From Alphaproteobacteria bacterium (GTDB lineage Bacteria; Pseudomonadota; Alphaproteobacteria; Rhizobiales; Beijerinckiaceae), in the NCBI GenBank assembly GCA_021325385.1, contig JAJPHH010000189.1:1-64000 (forward strand): 64,000 nucleotides of DNA, written 5' to 3'. Position numbers and translations under genes: made by a program. A model generated the notes under the pieces. That model worked only from the letters and a program-made list of their open reading frames with translations. It did not search any database and was not told the DNA's origin. Positions 9,211 through 18,622 of the stretch are shown one piece after another. The stretch's first letter is position 1. Every line of letters starts with the position of its first letter.

Positions 9211-9378
9211 TCATTTCGCGACCTCGGTCCAGCCGTCGATGACGAATTGCGCGGCGAGCGCGCTTCTCGGCCGCCGACATGCCGACGGTCAGGCCGATGA
9301 AGATCGGCGCCAGGCCGCCGGGATCGAGGTCACCAAAAGCGTGGCGAAGGCCGTCTTGAGGAAATCGAGCAGCGCCAC
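9211..9378 (-). pseudogene. MarC-family remnant with internal deletion and frameshift
   Basis: A GTG at 9378 behind GGAGGGG opens ALLDFLKTAFATLLVT; one frame away it continues DPGGLAPIFIGLTVGMSAAEK, the hallmark N-terminal region of MarC-type membrane proteins (LVT-DP-GLAPIF-LT-GMS). The sequence then jumps to a C-terminus of the same family, AQFVIDGWTEVAK, and stops at 9211. A full MarC is about 200 residues; only about 55 codons remain. At least one frameshift (near 9327) and a central deletion of some 150 codons are implied. Not expected to make a functional protein. Confidence 0.75.
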
Positions 9379-9586
9379 ACGCCCCTCCGCCGAACGCGTT
9401 CGAAACGGCGAAACGCGACGCGCGCCCAGCCGGTCCCAAGCACCTTGCGCGAGCCTCGCCGCTGACGCTTAAAAGCTTGAAAAATAACAGGAAAATAACC
9501 ACATAGAAAGACGCCGAGAGAGTGGCGCTGCGGCGCAAAATCGGGTAGAGACATCTCTCGTTTCAGCATGAAGGATTCGCAGGCTT

Positions 9587-12331
9587 TTGAGCGATTCAAA
9601 TAACGAGCGGCCGACCGGCGGCCCCTCCGACATTCGCCCCGTTTCGATTTCCGACGAAATGAAGCGCAGCTATCTCGATTACGCGATGAGCGTGATCGTC
9701 AGCCGCGCTTTGCCCGACGTGCGCGACGGGCTGAAGCCGGTGCATCGGCGCATTCTGTTCTCGATGCGCGAAAACAATTTCACGCCGGACCGGCCCTATA
9801 ACAAGTCCGCGCGCGTCACCGGCGACACGATGGGCAAATACCATCCGCACGGCAACCTGGCGATTTACGACGCCCTGGTGCGCATGGCGCAAGACTTCTC
9901 GATGCGCCTGCCGCTCCTCGACGGCCAAGGCAATTTCGGCTCGGTCGACGGCGATCCGCCGGCGGCCGAACGCTATACCGAAGTGCGCCTCGATCGCGCC
10001 GCCATGGCGCTCCTCGAAGATCTCGACAAGGACACAGTCGATTTCCGCCCGAACTACGACGAGAAGGAATCCGAGCCGGTCGTCCTGCCGGCGCGCTTTC
10101 CCAATCTCCTCGTCAACGGGGCCGGCGGCATTGCGGTCGGCATGGCGACGAACATTCCGCCGCATAATCTCGGCGAGACGATCGACGCGGTCCTCGCCGT
10201 GATGGAGCGGCCGGATATTTCGCTCGACGACTTGCTCGAAATCATTCCCGGTCCGGATTTTCCGACCGGCGGAACGATTCTCGGCCGCGGCGGCATCCGC
10301 ACCGCATACGCGACCGGCCGCGGCTCGATCATCATGCGCGCCAAGGCGCGGATCGAAGAGATCCGCAAGGATCGCGAGGCGATCATTGTCGACGAGATTC
10401 CGTACCAGGTGAACAAGGCCGCCTTGGTCGAGCGGATCGCGGATTTGGTGCGCGAGAAGAGGATCGAGGGTATTTCGGATTTGCGCGACGAATCCGATCG
10501 CGACGGCATGCGCATCGTCATCGAGCTGCGCCGAGAGGCGGTCGCCGACGTGGTGCTCAATCAGCTCTGGCGCTTCACCGCCATGCAGACGAGCTTCGGC
10601 GCGAACATGATCGCGCTGAACGGCGGCAAGCCCGAATTGCTGACGCTCAAAGACATGCTGCAGGCGTTTATCGACTTTCGCGAGGAGGTCGTCACCCGCC
10701 GCACCAAGCATCTGCTCGCCAAGGCGCGCGACAACGCTCATCTCCAGGTCGGCCTCGCTATCGCCGTCGCCAATATCGACGAAGTCATCCGCCTGATCCG
10801 AACCTCGCCGGACGCAGCCGCGGCGCGCGAGGCTCTCATGGGCCGGACCTGGCCCGCGCGCGACATGGCGCCGCTCGTCGCGCTGATCGCCGATCCGCGC
10901 CACGCGCTCGCCGAGGACGGGACCTGCCGTCTCTCCGACGCGCAGGCCCGCGCCATTCTCGATCTGCGCCTGCAGCGCTTGACCGCGCTCGGCCGCGACG
11001 AGATCGCCGCCGCCTTGAACAAGCTCGCCGAGGAGATCGCCGACTATCTCGACATTTTGAGCTCGCGTGCGCGCGTGCGCGGCATTATCCGCGACGAGCT
11101 CAACGCGGTGAAGACGGCCTTCGCGACGCCGCGCCGCACCGAGATTCTCGACAGCGACTCCGACATGGAGGACGAGGACCTCATTCAGCGCGAGGATATG
11201 GTCGTGCTGGTCAGTCACGCCGGCTACATCAAGCGCGTGCCGCTCTCGACCTATCGCGCGCAAAGGCGCGGCGGCAAGGGGCGCTCCGGCATGCAGACGC
11301 GGGACGAGGATTTCGTCGCGCGTCTGTTCATCGCCTCGACCCATCAGCCGGTCCTGTACTTTTCCTCCAAGGGCAAGGTCTATAAGGAGAAGGTCTGGCG
11401 CCTGCCGCTGGCTCCGCCCCAGGCGCGCGGCAAGGCTCTGGTCAATCTCCTGCCGCTCGAAGAGGGCGAGCGCATCACCACGATCATGCCGCTCCCGGAA
11501 GACGAGGCGGATTGGGAGAAGCTCGACGTGATGTTTGCGACCACGCGCGGCACCGTGCGGCGCAACAAGCTCTCCGATTTCGCCCAGGTCAACCGCTCCG
11601 GCAAGATCGCGATGAAGCTCGACGAAGGCGAATCCATCGTCGACGTGCAGACTTGCTCGGACAAGGACGACGTGCTGCTCACCACGGCGCAGGGTCAATG
11701 CATCCGCTTCGCCGTCGACGAGGTCCGCGTCTTCAAGGGCCGCGATTCGATGGGCGTGCGCGGCATTGCGCTCGGCGAGGGCGATGTGGTCATTTCGCTG
11801 GCCATTCTGCGCGAATTCGACGCGAGCGCGGAGGAGCGCGCCGCCTATCTCAAAATGCGCCGCGCCGTGGCCGGCGAGGTCGGCGGGAACGGCAATGGCT
11901 CGAATGGCGAAGAGACAGGCGAGGGCGAAACCGAAGCCGCCGCGGACGCCTCGCTCAGCCCGGAGCGCTACGCCGAAATGTCGGCCGCCGAGCAGGTCAT
12001 CCTGACCATTTCGGAGAACGGCTACGGCAAGCGATCGTCCTCCTTCGAATATCGCGCCGCCGGCCGCGGCGGCAAAGGCGTCGTCGCCATGGCGGTCACC
12101 CCGCGCAACGGCAAGCTGGTCGCCTCCTTCCCGGTCGAGAATGACGACGAGATCATGCTTGTCACCAATGGCGGCCAGCTCATCCGCTGCCCTGTCGAGG
12201 ACATCCGCATCGCCGGCCGCGCCACCCAGGGCGTGATCGTGTTCGACACGGCGGACGAAGAGCGGGTGGTCGCGGTCGAGCGCATCTCCGAGCCGGAGCC
12301 CGAGGAGGAGGCGGAGGACAGCGGGGGTTAA
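9587..12331 (+). CDS. gyrA: DNA gyrase subunit A
   Basis: Breakage-reunion subunit of the A2B2 gyrase. It has 914 residues; TTG at 9587 is the only usual start codon after the in-frame stop at 9569. [20 protein letters not shown] and the active-site region with catalytic Tyr130 (AAERYTE) are at the N-terminus. The gyrase-specific GyrA box QRRGGKG in the C-terminal beta-pinwheel separates it from ParC. A Gly/Glu-rich insert (about residues 764-788) interrupts the C-terminal domain and an acidic tail ends it. The quinolone-pocket segment reads [10 protein letters not shown] (N90, L91, D95). Monocistronic here. Confidence 0.98.
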   Translation: MSDSNNERPTGGPSDIRPVSISDEMKRSYLDYAMSVIVSRALPDVRDGLKPVHRRILFSMRENNFTPDRPYNKSARVTGDTMGKYHPHGNLAIYDALVRMAQDFSMRLPLLDGQGNFGSVDGDPPAAERYTEVRLDRAAMALLEDLDKDTVDFRPNYDEKESEPVVLPARFPNLLVNGAGGIAVGMATNIPPHNLGETIDAVLAVMERPDISLDDLLEIIPGPDFPTGGTILGRGGIRTAYATGRGSIIMRAKARIEEIRKDREAIIVDEIPYQVNKAALVERIADLVREKRIEGISDLRDESDRDGMRIVIELRREAVADVVLNQLWRFTAMQTSFGANMIALNGGKPELLTLKDMLQAFIDFREEVVTRRTKHLLAKARDNAHLQVGLAIAVANIDEVIRLIRTSPDAAAAREALMGRTWPARDMAPLVALIADPRHALAEDGTCRLSDAQARAILDLRLQRLTALGRDEIAAALNKLAEEIADYLDILSSRARVRGIIRDELNAVKTAFATPRRTEILDSDSDMEDEDLIQREDMVVLVSHAGYIKRVPLSTYRAQRRGGKGRSGMQTRDEDFVARLFIASTHQPVLYFSSKGKVYKEKVWRLPLAPPQARGKALVNLLPLEEGERITTIMPLPEDEADWEKLDVMFATTRGTVRRNKLSDFAQVNRSGKIAMKLDEGESIVDVQTCSDKDDVLLTTAQGQCIRFAVDEVRVFKGRDSMGVRGIALGEGDVVISLAILREFDASAEERAAYLKMRRAVAGEVGGNGNGSNGEETGEGETEAAADASLSPERYAEMSAAEQVILTISENGYGKRSSSFEYRAAGRGGKGVVAMAVTPRNGKLVASFPVENDDEIMLVTNGGQLIRCPVEDIRIAGRATQGVIVFDTADEERVVAVERISEPEPEEEAEDSGG

Positions 12332-12521
12332 TCACACAAGGGCGTCGAAGCCTTCTCCCGCGAAGCGCAGAGGTTCGGAGATCGGTTTCGCAGAAGCAAA
12401 GTCGCCGACTTTAATCGCCAATGGGCGAAATCGAAGTGGCTGTGGTCAGCTTGCGTGCATTAACTCGATTTTATTTGGGGCCACTCACAACTCGTTCACC
12501 TCGATCGGTTATGCCATTTCT

Positions 12522-13778
12522 ATGAAATGGCTATTCTCGTTTCTGTTTTTCGTGACCGCCTGGACCGTCGCGGCGTCTCATCTTGCGGTCGCCGGCGGCG
12601 TAGACGCCACGCCCAACCCTGAACCGGTCAATGCTTTCGCTGGTCCTTTGATGATCCACGGTGAGCTGAAGCCCTCACCCAAAAATGAGGATTTGGCGAA
12701 CCCGTACGTGGAGGCGCATCAAATTGAGGAGTACCTATATCTTAATAGATATTTCTGGCACTACCACGCCAAGCCTCAGAATACGGATGCGCCGCCCCAA
12801 GAGGAGCCGACGGCCTCTGTAGATTCTGAGGGACATCCGCTTTGGCTCGATCGTCCTTACGGCTTTCTGACGCTACAAAGCCTTGTAACTTCTCTTTTCT
12901 GGAACAAACAATTCGATGATTTAGACCGACTTTTCGCCGATTGGAATAATCCGGCCGAGCGGACGGCTGATGGGCAGTGGAAGCTGGTCGCCTTCTCCGA
13001 AGCAATGGATGTCCTGTTTTGGCAGCCCAACGATAGGGATGCTGTCCATGAAATCGTTAGGGACTGGCGAGCGAGGAACCCTCGCTCCGCCGCCGCCGCG
13101 ATCGCGGAGGCGCGGTACTGGTCCGACTACGGTTGGAGCGCACGGGGTGATGGACCTGCGTCGTCGGTTGCCCCGGAAGGATGGCGGCTGCTATCCGAAA
13201 GGCTGGAGAACGCGCAGAAGGTGCTCACTGATTCCAAGCCATACGCTTCAGAAAGCCCGCTTTGGGGTCGCGTCCAAATTGAAGTTGGCTTAGGTTTGAA
13301 TTGGTCCAAAGCCGAACTTCTTCGTGTCTTCCAAGAGAGCGCCGCGAGGCAGCCTTATTTCTATTCGCTGTATACCGAGATGGTTAACGCCCTGCTGCCG
13401 AAATGGGGCGGCAGTTGGGAACTCGTCGACGACTTCATACGCGCTGCGGTGAAGAATACCGAAGCGGTGGAGGGCTACTCGTTATACTCCCGCCTCTACT
13501 GGGCCGTTGATCCATGCAACTGCAATGGGCCGGGCCTCTTCACAAATAGTCTGGCCAACTGGCCGGACATGAAGCGCGGATTTGAAGACCTGATCCATCG
13601 CTATCCGCATAGCGCATGGCTGGCGAATAGATACGCTGCGTACGCATGCATGGCGGGCGACAAGGATACGTTTGTTCGCTTGCGGCTAACGATTGGTAAG
13701 ATAATCGTTCCTGCAGCGTGGCCGCAGTCCCCGAGTCTGGACGTCTGCGACCACAGGTTTCCAGCGCAGCCGCTTTAG
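12522..13778 (+). CDS. DUF4034 domain exported protein
   Basis: A 418-residue protein with an N-terminal signal peptide (residues 1-24). The central region, KQFDDLDRLFADW through RTADGQWKL, RNPRSAAAAIAEARYWSDYGWSARG and on to the Tyr/Trp-rich end, follows the DUF4034 pattern of TPR-like helices. Function unknown. Base composition is clearly lower in GC than its neighbours, with many A/T-ending codons (tat, ttt, aat, ata), which suggests a later arrival. A 190 bp AT-richer gap separates it from gyrA. Confidence 0.8.
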   Translation: MKWLFSFLFFVTAWTVAASHLAVAGGVDATPNPEPVNAFAGPLMIHGELKPSPKNEDLANPYVEAHQIEEYLYLNRYFWHYHAKPQNTDAPPQEEPTASVDSEGHPLWLDRPYGFLTLQSLVTSLFWNKQFDDLDRLFADWNNPAERTADGQWKLVAFSEAMDVLFWQPNDRDAVHEIVRDWRARNPRSAAAAIAEARYWSDYGWSARGDGPASSVAPEGWRLLSERLENAQKVLTDSKPYASESPLWGRVQIEVGLGLNWSKAELLRVFQESAARQPYFYSLYTEMVNALLPKWGGSWELVDDFIRAAVKNTEAVEGYSLYSRLYWAVDPCNCNGPGLFTNSLANWPDMKRGFEDLIHRYPHSAWLANRYAAYACMAGDKDTFVRLRLTIGKIIVPAAWPQSPSLDVCDHRFPAQPL

Positions 13779-13821
13779 CGTCTGCGCGTCCTTTAACTAT
13801 CGCGCAACTGAGTCTTTTTCC

Positions 13822-14034
13822 CTATGTCTGAACGCCGCAGTTCTCGCGGTGATTCAGCCGAACGAGCGTAGCTCTAGCGCAATAGGGCGGAGTTGCGGGT
13901 CGAAAGCAGGCGGCGATCTTCTGATCGGAAGGGGCGAAGCACGCCTTGCTCGAATAATCGATCGAGTGATCAGCCGACGCCAAGGTAGGGGTCAACGTCC
14001 CGGCGGCAATAACGAACATGACTATGCGACGCAT
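13822..14034 (-). CDS. Small secreted cysteine-containing protein, unknown
   Basis: A 70-residue protein. GGAGGGG 4 bp before the ATG at 14034 decides the start; the frame is open further upstream. Residues 1-20 are a signal peptide (MRRIVMFVIAAG, ending ASA). The mature part has four cysteines (KACFAPS, AACFRPA, PPYCARA, ENCGVQT), which could form two disulfides. No family recognised. It converges on the DUF4034 gene, and base composition is mixed, as in that gene. Confidence 0.65.
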   Translation of the reverse strand: MRRIVMFVIAAGTLTPTLASADHSIDYSSKACFAPSDQKIAACFRPATPPYCARATLVRLNHRENCGVQT

Positions 14035-14282
14035 TAGCCCCTCCATCTCTCGGCGCGCCCGATATGAGAAAGATAGCGCTCGCTCGCCACTATTCGCTGA
14101 ATGCAATTGAGCGAAATGACATTATCGCATTAACTTTCGCGCTACCGGCTGGCTCAAGCGCTGATTCCGGGGGGAGCGCCAACAGCCGCTTGTCTCCGCA
14201 CGCCTGCTCTGTGTTCCAAAGCACGACGGATCGAGCTCGCCCGTCTGTCAGGCCGAGCGGTCGGCTTTGCATACAGGAGAGT

Positions 14283-14957
14283 CTATCCGCTTCGTCGAGC
14301 TTGGCGCGCTCGTTTCACTGGCGCCTTCGACGGCGTCCGTAAATACCGCAGCACGAGTCCCGTGACCTCGTTCACAAACGCGCCGGCCTTTTCGTCGGCG
14401 AGCACGTCCGGCCGGTGCAGGACCGCGGAATGGGTCAACGCCTCCACCGTCGTCGCCAGGATGAAGGCGGCGAGGTCGAGATCGGCGACGTCGATCTCGC
14501 TGCGACGCGATTCAAGATAGCTGCGAAAGACCGCGCGCGCGTTTCGCTCGACGGCTTCGATATTCTCGAGCCGCCCGGCGCGGGGGACCTCCTCGGCTAG
14601 GACGCGGTGAAGCTTCGGATCGACGCGGTGAGCGTCGATCGCGGCCGCGACGAGTTCGCGCGCCGCGATTTCGATCGGGCGCGCGGCGACTTTGACGAGG
14701 GCGTTCTGGACCACTTGCCACAATTGTTGGTTGTGGCGCTCGATCACGGCCGCGACCAGCGCCTCCTTGTTCGGAAAGTACTGGTACAGCGAGCCGATGC
14801 TGACGCCGGCCATGGCGGCGATCTTGTTGGTGCTGGCCCGGTCGTAGCCTTCCCTGATCAAAATGCGAGCAGTCGCTTCGACAAGAGCGTCGACGGTCAA
14901 ACGCGATCGCTCCTGAGAGGCGGCTTTTCGAGGATTTGTTTGCGGCCGACGGGCCAT
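14283..14957 (-). CDS. TetR/AcrR family transcriptional regulator
   Basis: A 224-residue one-component repressor. The start at 14957 gives MARRPQTNPRK; the helix-turn-helix is at about residues 25-70 (ARILIREGYDRASTNKIAAMAGVSIGSLYQYFPNKEALV), a textbook TetR DNA-binding domain. The ligand domain is not diagnostic. It is divergent from the membrane methyltransferase at 15045 with an 87 bp gap, so it probably controls that gene and itself. The gap holds the AT-rich stretch ttatattttg. Confidence 0.93.
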   Translation of the reverse strand: MARRPQTNPRKAASQERSRLTVDALVEATARILIREGYDRASTNKIAAMAGVSIGSLYQYFPNKEALVAAVIERHNQQLWQVVQNALVKVAARPIEIAARELVAAAIDAHRVDPKLHRVLAEEVPRAGRLENIEAVERNARAVFRSYLESRRSEIDVADLDLAAFILATTVEALTHSAVLHRPDVLADEKAGAFVNEVTGLVLRYLRTPSKAPVKRARQARRSG

Positions 14958-15044
14958 GCGATCGTTCCGGAAAAGCGAGTATGAAATTGCGAGCGATAGC
15001 TTATATTTTGAAAGGGTGAGGCTCAAGCGCTATGGAGCATGGAG

Positions 15045-15845
15045 ATGAGCGGATCGTATTTTTCCAGCCTGCAACGCTCCGAGAAACCGCTGCGACCTCC
15101 GCTCGGCGCTTCCGATGTGGAGCAAAGGCGCGCGATATATGGCGTCGACGCGCCCGGCCTGGTTTGCGCCCTGATCGTCCTCGGGCTCGGGCTGGCGTTG
15201 ACGTCCGCGATCGTCCTCGTCGGCCTCGCGCCAAGCTTCGTACCCGCGATATCGAGCCTCGTCGCCGCTCCCCTCGCCGCGCTCTTTCTCTTCTACGCGG
15301 CGGTCATGCTGCGGTCCAGCCTCGTCGGCAAGATGTGCATACGCGACCGCCTGGTCGCGGCGCTCGCGCTTTCCGGGAAGGAGCGCGTGCTCGACGCGGG
15401 ATGCGGTCGCGGATTGGCGCTGATCGGTTGCGCAAAGAGGCTGACCAGCGGCAAGGCGGTCGGCATCGACCTATGGTCCGCAAAGGACCTTTCGAATAAC
15501 AGTCCGGCGGCGACGCGCGCCAACGCGGCCGCGGAAGGCGTGGCCGATCGGGTCGAGGTGGAGACTGGCGATCTCAGAAAGCTGCCATTCTCCGACGCAT
15601 CCTTCGATGCGATCGTCTCGATGACCGTGATCCACAACATCCCTTCGCGCGACGGCCGAGATCAGGCTCTGCGCGAGCTTGTCCGCGTGTTGAAGCCGGG
15701 CGGCCGCATCGCCCTCTTCGATCTCGCGTTCACGCCCCGCTATATGGAAATCTTGCGGCAGGCGGGCATGGAGGTCCGTGAGCTCGGCCGCGCTCGCCTC
15801 TGGCTCATGCCTTGCCGCTCTTTGCTTGCGCAAAAGAAGCCTTGA
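15045..15845 (+). CDS. Membrane-anchored class I SAM methyltransferase
   Basis: About 266 residues. GGAG 7 bp upstream favours ATG 15045; ATG 15039 is also in frame. Two hydrophobic segments (about residues 38-60 and 66-88) precede a Rossmann methyltransferase domain with motif I VLDAGCGRG, motif II GIDLW, GDLRKLPF, and LKPGGRIALFD. The sequence DLWSAKDLSNNSP belongs to a known group of membrane-linked methyltransferases of unknown substrate. The divergent TetR gene is the likely regulator. A second TetR/membrane-methyltransferase pair lies at 24.0-25.9 kb. Confidence 0.88.
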   Translation: MSGSYFSSLQRSEKPLRPPLGASDVEQRRAIYGVDAPGLVCALIVLGLGLALTSAIVLVGLAPSFVPAISSLVAAPLAALFLFYAAVMLRSSLVGKMCIRDRLVAALALSGKERVLDAGCGRGLALIGCAKRLTSGKAVGIDLWSAKDLSNNSPAATRANAAAEGVADRVEVETGDLRKLPFSDASFDAIVSMTVIHNIPSRDGRDQALRELVRVLKPGGRIALFDLAFTPRYMEILRQAGMEVRELGRARLWLMPCRSLLAQKKP

Positions 15846-16146
15846 GCACGGCTCCTGACCCGGGCGCGAGACGTCAATCAGCATACGGAAAGGACGTCCT
15901 CGTGAGGCCGAGGGTTGCATTGTCGGGCGCGCCTGACCTTCTCTATCCCGACGGCATCGAATTGGCCGGAAGGCGGGCCGCGGGCTTGTGGCGACCGTCA
16001 TCGACGAACGCATGCTCGGACCGCTTTTGGAGGCGGCGCGTTCAGGCATCGGCCCCGGACGCCGTTGCTGACGCGATTTGTCAGCAGGCTGGGGCTAAAG
16101 CCGCCCAACGGCGCGCATTCGCCGCCAAACCCAACAAGAGGACGCC
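15846..16146 (+). other. Gap without a recognisable gene
   Basis: About 300 bp between the methyltransferase and the VOC protein. All frames are short or low in coding character. A short stretch reads GLVATVIDERMLGPLLEA, which might be a fragment of a lost gene, but no family can be named. Confidence 0.4.
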
Positions 16147-16563
16147 ATGGACTTCGTCTCAGCGCGAATCATCACGGACGACATCAAGCGCCTGGTGCGG
16201 TTTTACGAGGCGGTGACCGGGCTGACGGCAACCTGGTACACTGAGGAATTCGCGGAAATCGCCACGCCGTCTTGCACCTTGGCGATCGGCAGCAAGCGCA
16301 CCATGGATTTGTTCGGCGCCGGGGCGGCGCGCCCAGCCGACAATCATACCGCCATCCTCGAGTTCCGGGTTGACGATGTCGACAAGGAATATGAAAAACT
16401 GGCGAAAGTGGTCAGCGATTTCGTGCAGCGGCCGACCACGCAGCCATGGGGAAATCGCTCGTTGCTGTTTCGCGATCCCGACGGAAATCTGATCAATTTC
16501 TTCACGCCCGTCAGCGCGGAAGCGATCAGGAGACGCGACGCTAACGCGAGCCCTCTCCCATAA
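16147..16563 (+). CDS. VOC (glyoxalase/bleomycin-resistance) family protein
   Basis: A 138-residue single vicinal-oxygen-chelate domain. AGAGG precedes the ATG. The two beta-alpha-beta-beta-beta modules are visible: MDFVSARIITDDIKRLVRFY at the start and TAILEFRVDDVDKEYEKL in the middle, ending NRSLLFRDPDGNLINFFTPV, which is the classic last strand. Substrate unknown; family members include dioxygenases, lyases and binding proteins. The decayed gene behind it is in the same direction. Confidence 0.9.
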   Translation: MDFVSARIITDDIKRLVRFYEAVTGLTATWYTEEFAEIATPSCTLAIGSKRTMDLFGAGAARPADNHTAILEFRVDDVDKEYEKLAKVVSDFVQRPTTQPWGNRSLLFRDPDGNLINFFTPVSAEAIRRRDANASPLP

Positions 16564-16577
16564 GGACGACCGCCCCA

Positions 16578-16885
16578 ATGACCCTCGACGACCCTTTCGC
16601 CTTCCGGGCAAGCGCCTTGGGGTCGTCGCCACCGCCGATCCGTCCGGCGCGCCGGAAGCCGCCTTGGTCGGCTTCGCGGTCACCCCGGATCGGCGCTTTC
16701 GTTTTCGACACGTCGGCGAATTCGCGCAAGGCGAGGAACCTTGCGGCGGCCTGACTTTGCCTTCGTCGGCTGGGACGAGGAGGTCACGGTTCAAATCGAA
16801 GGCGTCGCGCCCTGCGGGCCCATTGCCGGAGCGATCGCCTCGGCCACGCCGCCGTGGCGATTGCCTCTGCGCGCAATCCGTGTAA
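16578..16885 (+). pseudogene. Pyridoxamine 5'-phosphate-oxidase-like protein, multiply frameshifted
   Basis: An ATG at 16578 opens MTLDDPF; then, in successive different frames, LGVVATADPSGAPEAALVG (from 16616), VFDTSANSRKARNL (from 16701) and RRPDFAFVGWDEEVTVQIEG (from 16744) read as the ordered strands of the FMN-binding split-barrel family (pattern LGVVAT.. P.AALVG.. FDT..SRK..NL ..P..A.V...D..TVQ.EG). At least three frameshifts are needed, and the C-terminal half is missing before the MarR promoter region. It is a dead gene; the pieces stay legible, so the loss is fairly recent. Confidence 0.8.
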
Positions 16886-16919
16886 TTAGATGGTATGTAA
16901 TTTATTGCATAGGCATCCA

Positions 16920-17375
16920 ATGCCTCGGAAGTCCGACGCCCGCGCCGCCTTTGGCGCGCTCGTCGCTCAGACCGCGCGTCGCTGGCGGCGGGCGATGGAT
17001 CGGCGGCTGCAGCCTTACGGCCTGACCGAGGCGACTTGGCTGCCGTTGCTGCGCGTCGCCCGCGCGCCTTCGCCGATGCGCCAGAAAGATCTCGCCGCCT
17101 CGCTGTCGCTCGACGGCTCGTCGGTGGTGCGGCTGCTGGACGGCTTGCAAGCGGCGGGCTTGATCGAGCGCCGCGAAGAGGAGGACGACCGCCGCGCCAA
17201 GGCGATCGTGCTGACCGCTTCCGGGCGCAGGACTGTCGATCACGTCGAGAGCGTCGCCCGCCAGATTCGCGACGAAGCGCTCAAGGGCGTTTCCGATCGA
17301 GAGGTTGAAACCGCCTCGCGCGTCCTCGCCCATATCTGCCGCGTTCTCGACGACGGCGAAGGCGGGGGCCGATGA
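16920..17375 (+). CDS. MarR family transcriptional regulator
   Basis: A 151-residue winged-helix regulator starting MPRKSDARAAF. The DNA-binding part (MRQKDLAASLSLDGSSVVRLLDGLQAAGLIERREEEDDRRAK) is the standard MarR HTH and wing, including the DDRRAK wing tip. Its stop overlaps the start of the downstream MFS efflux gene by 4 bp (ATGA), so the two are one operon, the usual arrangement for drug-responsive MarR repressors. The AT-rich sequence at 16880-16915 (tgtaattagatggtatgtaa) is the probable promoter/operator. Confidence 0.93.
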   Translation: MPRKSDARAAFGALVAQTARRWRRAMDRRLQPYGLTEATWLPLLRVARAPSPMRQKDLAASLSLDGSSVVRLLDGLQAAGLIERREEEDDRRAKAIVLTASGRRTVDHVESVARQIRDEALKGVSDREVETASRVLAHICRVLDDGEGGGR

Positions 17376-18622
17376 ACAGGGCTCTCATCGTCGATCCTTT
17401 GACCGCGTCGGCTCGCGCTTCGAGCCGCAGCGCGCCGCCCCTCTGGCTGTTGGCGCTGCTCACGTTGAGCGGCACATTGGCCATGCACATCTTCGCGCCG
17501 GCTTTGCCGAGCGCGGCGCGCGATCTTGGCGTCGGCGCGGGAATCATGGAGCTGACGGTGAGCCTTTACATCGCCGGGCTTGCCTTCGGCCAACTCGTCT
17601 ATGGGCCGCTTTCGGATCGTTTCGGCCGCCGGCCGGTCCTGATCGCGGGCTTGGCGCTTTACACCGGTTCCGGCTTCGCCGCGGCCGTCGCGCCGGGTGT
17701 TGCAACGTTGATTGCTGCGCGTTTATTGCAGGCCCTGGGCGGCTGCGCCGGCCTCGCGCTCGCCCGCGCCATGGTGCGCGACACGGCGCCGCCGCTGGAA
17801 TCGGCGCGGCGACTTGCATTGCTCAATCTGATGGTCACGCTCGGGCCCGGCTTGGCGCCGATTCTCGGCAGCGCGCTGAACGCGACCGCCGGCTGGCGCG
17901 CCATTCTTGTTCTGCTCTGCGCGCTCGGAATCGCCCTTCTGCTCCTGGCCTGGCGCCTTCTGCCGGAGACGGCGCCTGTGCGCGCCAGCGCCGATCTGAG
18001 CCGGCTCGGCCGGGACTACCGCAGCCTGCTGCGTTCGCCGGCTTTTCTCGGCTTCGCGATCGGCGGCGGCTGCGCGACCACATCCATGTACGCTTTCGTC
18101 GCCGCAGCGCCCTTCATCCTCGTCTATGAATTGAAACGGCCCGCCTACGAGGTCGGACCGTCCCTCGCGGTGATGGTGGTCGGCGTCTGGCTCGGCAGCG
18201 CGCTCGCCAGCCGGTTGATCTCGCGCGTCGCCGCGCCGCTTCTGCTGATCGGCGCCAATCTCGTCAGCGTCGCCGCGGCTCTCGTACTGCTGACAATGGT
18301 TTTCGTCGGACCGCTGACGGCGACGGGCGTGGTCGGCTCGTTGTTCTTTTTCACCCTGGGCGCCGGCCTCGCCTCGCCCTTGGCTTTGACCGAGGCGGTC
18401 AGCGTCAATCCGCGCGTTATCGGCTCGGCCTCGGGGCTCTACGGCTTTGCGCAGATGGCGATCGGCGCGCTCTGCGCAGCGTTGTCCGGCCTTGGCCCGA
18501 GTCCGGCTTTGGCGACCGCGCTCACGCTCGCCGGCGCCGCCGCGCTCGCCCAGGCCTCGTTCTGGATCGCTTTGAGGAGCCGCGCCGCCTCGCGTCGCGC
18601 TCGGAGCGGAGACGAGCGCTAG
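17372..18622 (+). CDS. MFS multidrug transporter, Bcr/CflA family
   Basis: A 416-residue transporter with about 12 membrane segments. Motif A LVYGPLSDRFGRRPVL follows the second helix, and LYIAGLAFGQ before it plus the motif ARAMVRDTAPPLESAR are Bcr/CflA hallmarks. These are proton-driven exporters of drugs such as bicyclomycin, chloramphenicol or sulfonamides. Start codon overlaps the marR stop. The 3' end overlaps the end of the convergent methyltransferase gene by 4 bp. Confidence 0.93.
   Translation: MNRALIVDPLTASARASSRSAPPLWLLALLTLSGTLAMHIFAPALPSAARDLGVGAGIMELTVSLYIAGLAFGQLVYGPLSDRFGRRPVLIAGLALYTGSGFAAAVAPGVATLIAARLLQALGGCAGLALARAMVRDTAPPLESARRLALLNLMVTLGPGLAPILGSALNATAGWRAILVLLCALGIALLLLAWRLLPETAPVRASADLSRLGRDYRSLLRSPAFLGFAIGGGCATTSMYAFVAAAPFILVYELKRPAYEVGPSLAVMVVGVWLGSALASRLISRVAAPLLLIGANLVSVAAALVLLTMVFVGPLTATGVVGSLFFFTLGAGLASPLALTEAVSVNPRVIGSASGLYGFAQMAIGALCAALSGLGPSPALATALTLAGAAALAQASFWIALRSRAASRRARSGDER

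Noticed and set aside
9596-11698. A 700-codon open frame antisense to gyrA
   Set aside because: It is a shadow frame caused by high GC and biased third positions; it has no domain, and the sense strand is unambiguous gyrA.
15330-15350. The peptide KMCIRDR in the membrane methyltransferase, known from sequencing-adapter contamination (Nextera mosaic end agatgtgtataagagacag)
   Set aside because: The DNA here is agatgtgcatacgcgaccg, which differs at several bases from the adapter, and the frame continues naturally into the methyltransferase domain, so this is genuine coding sequence.
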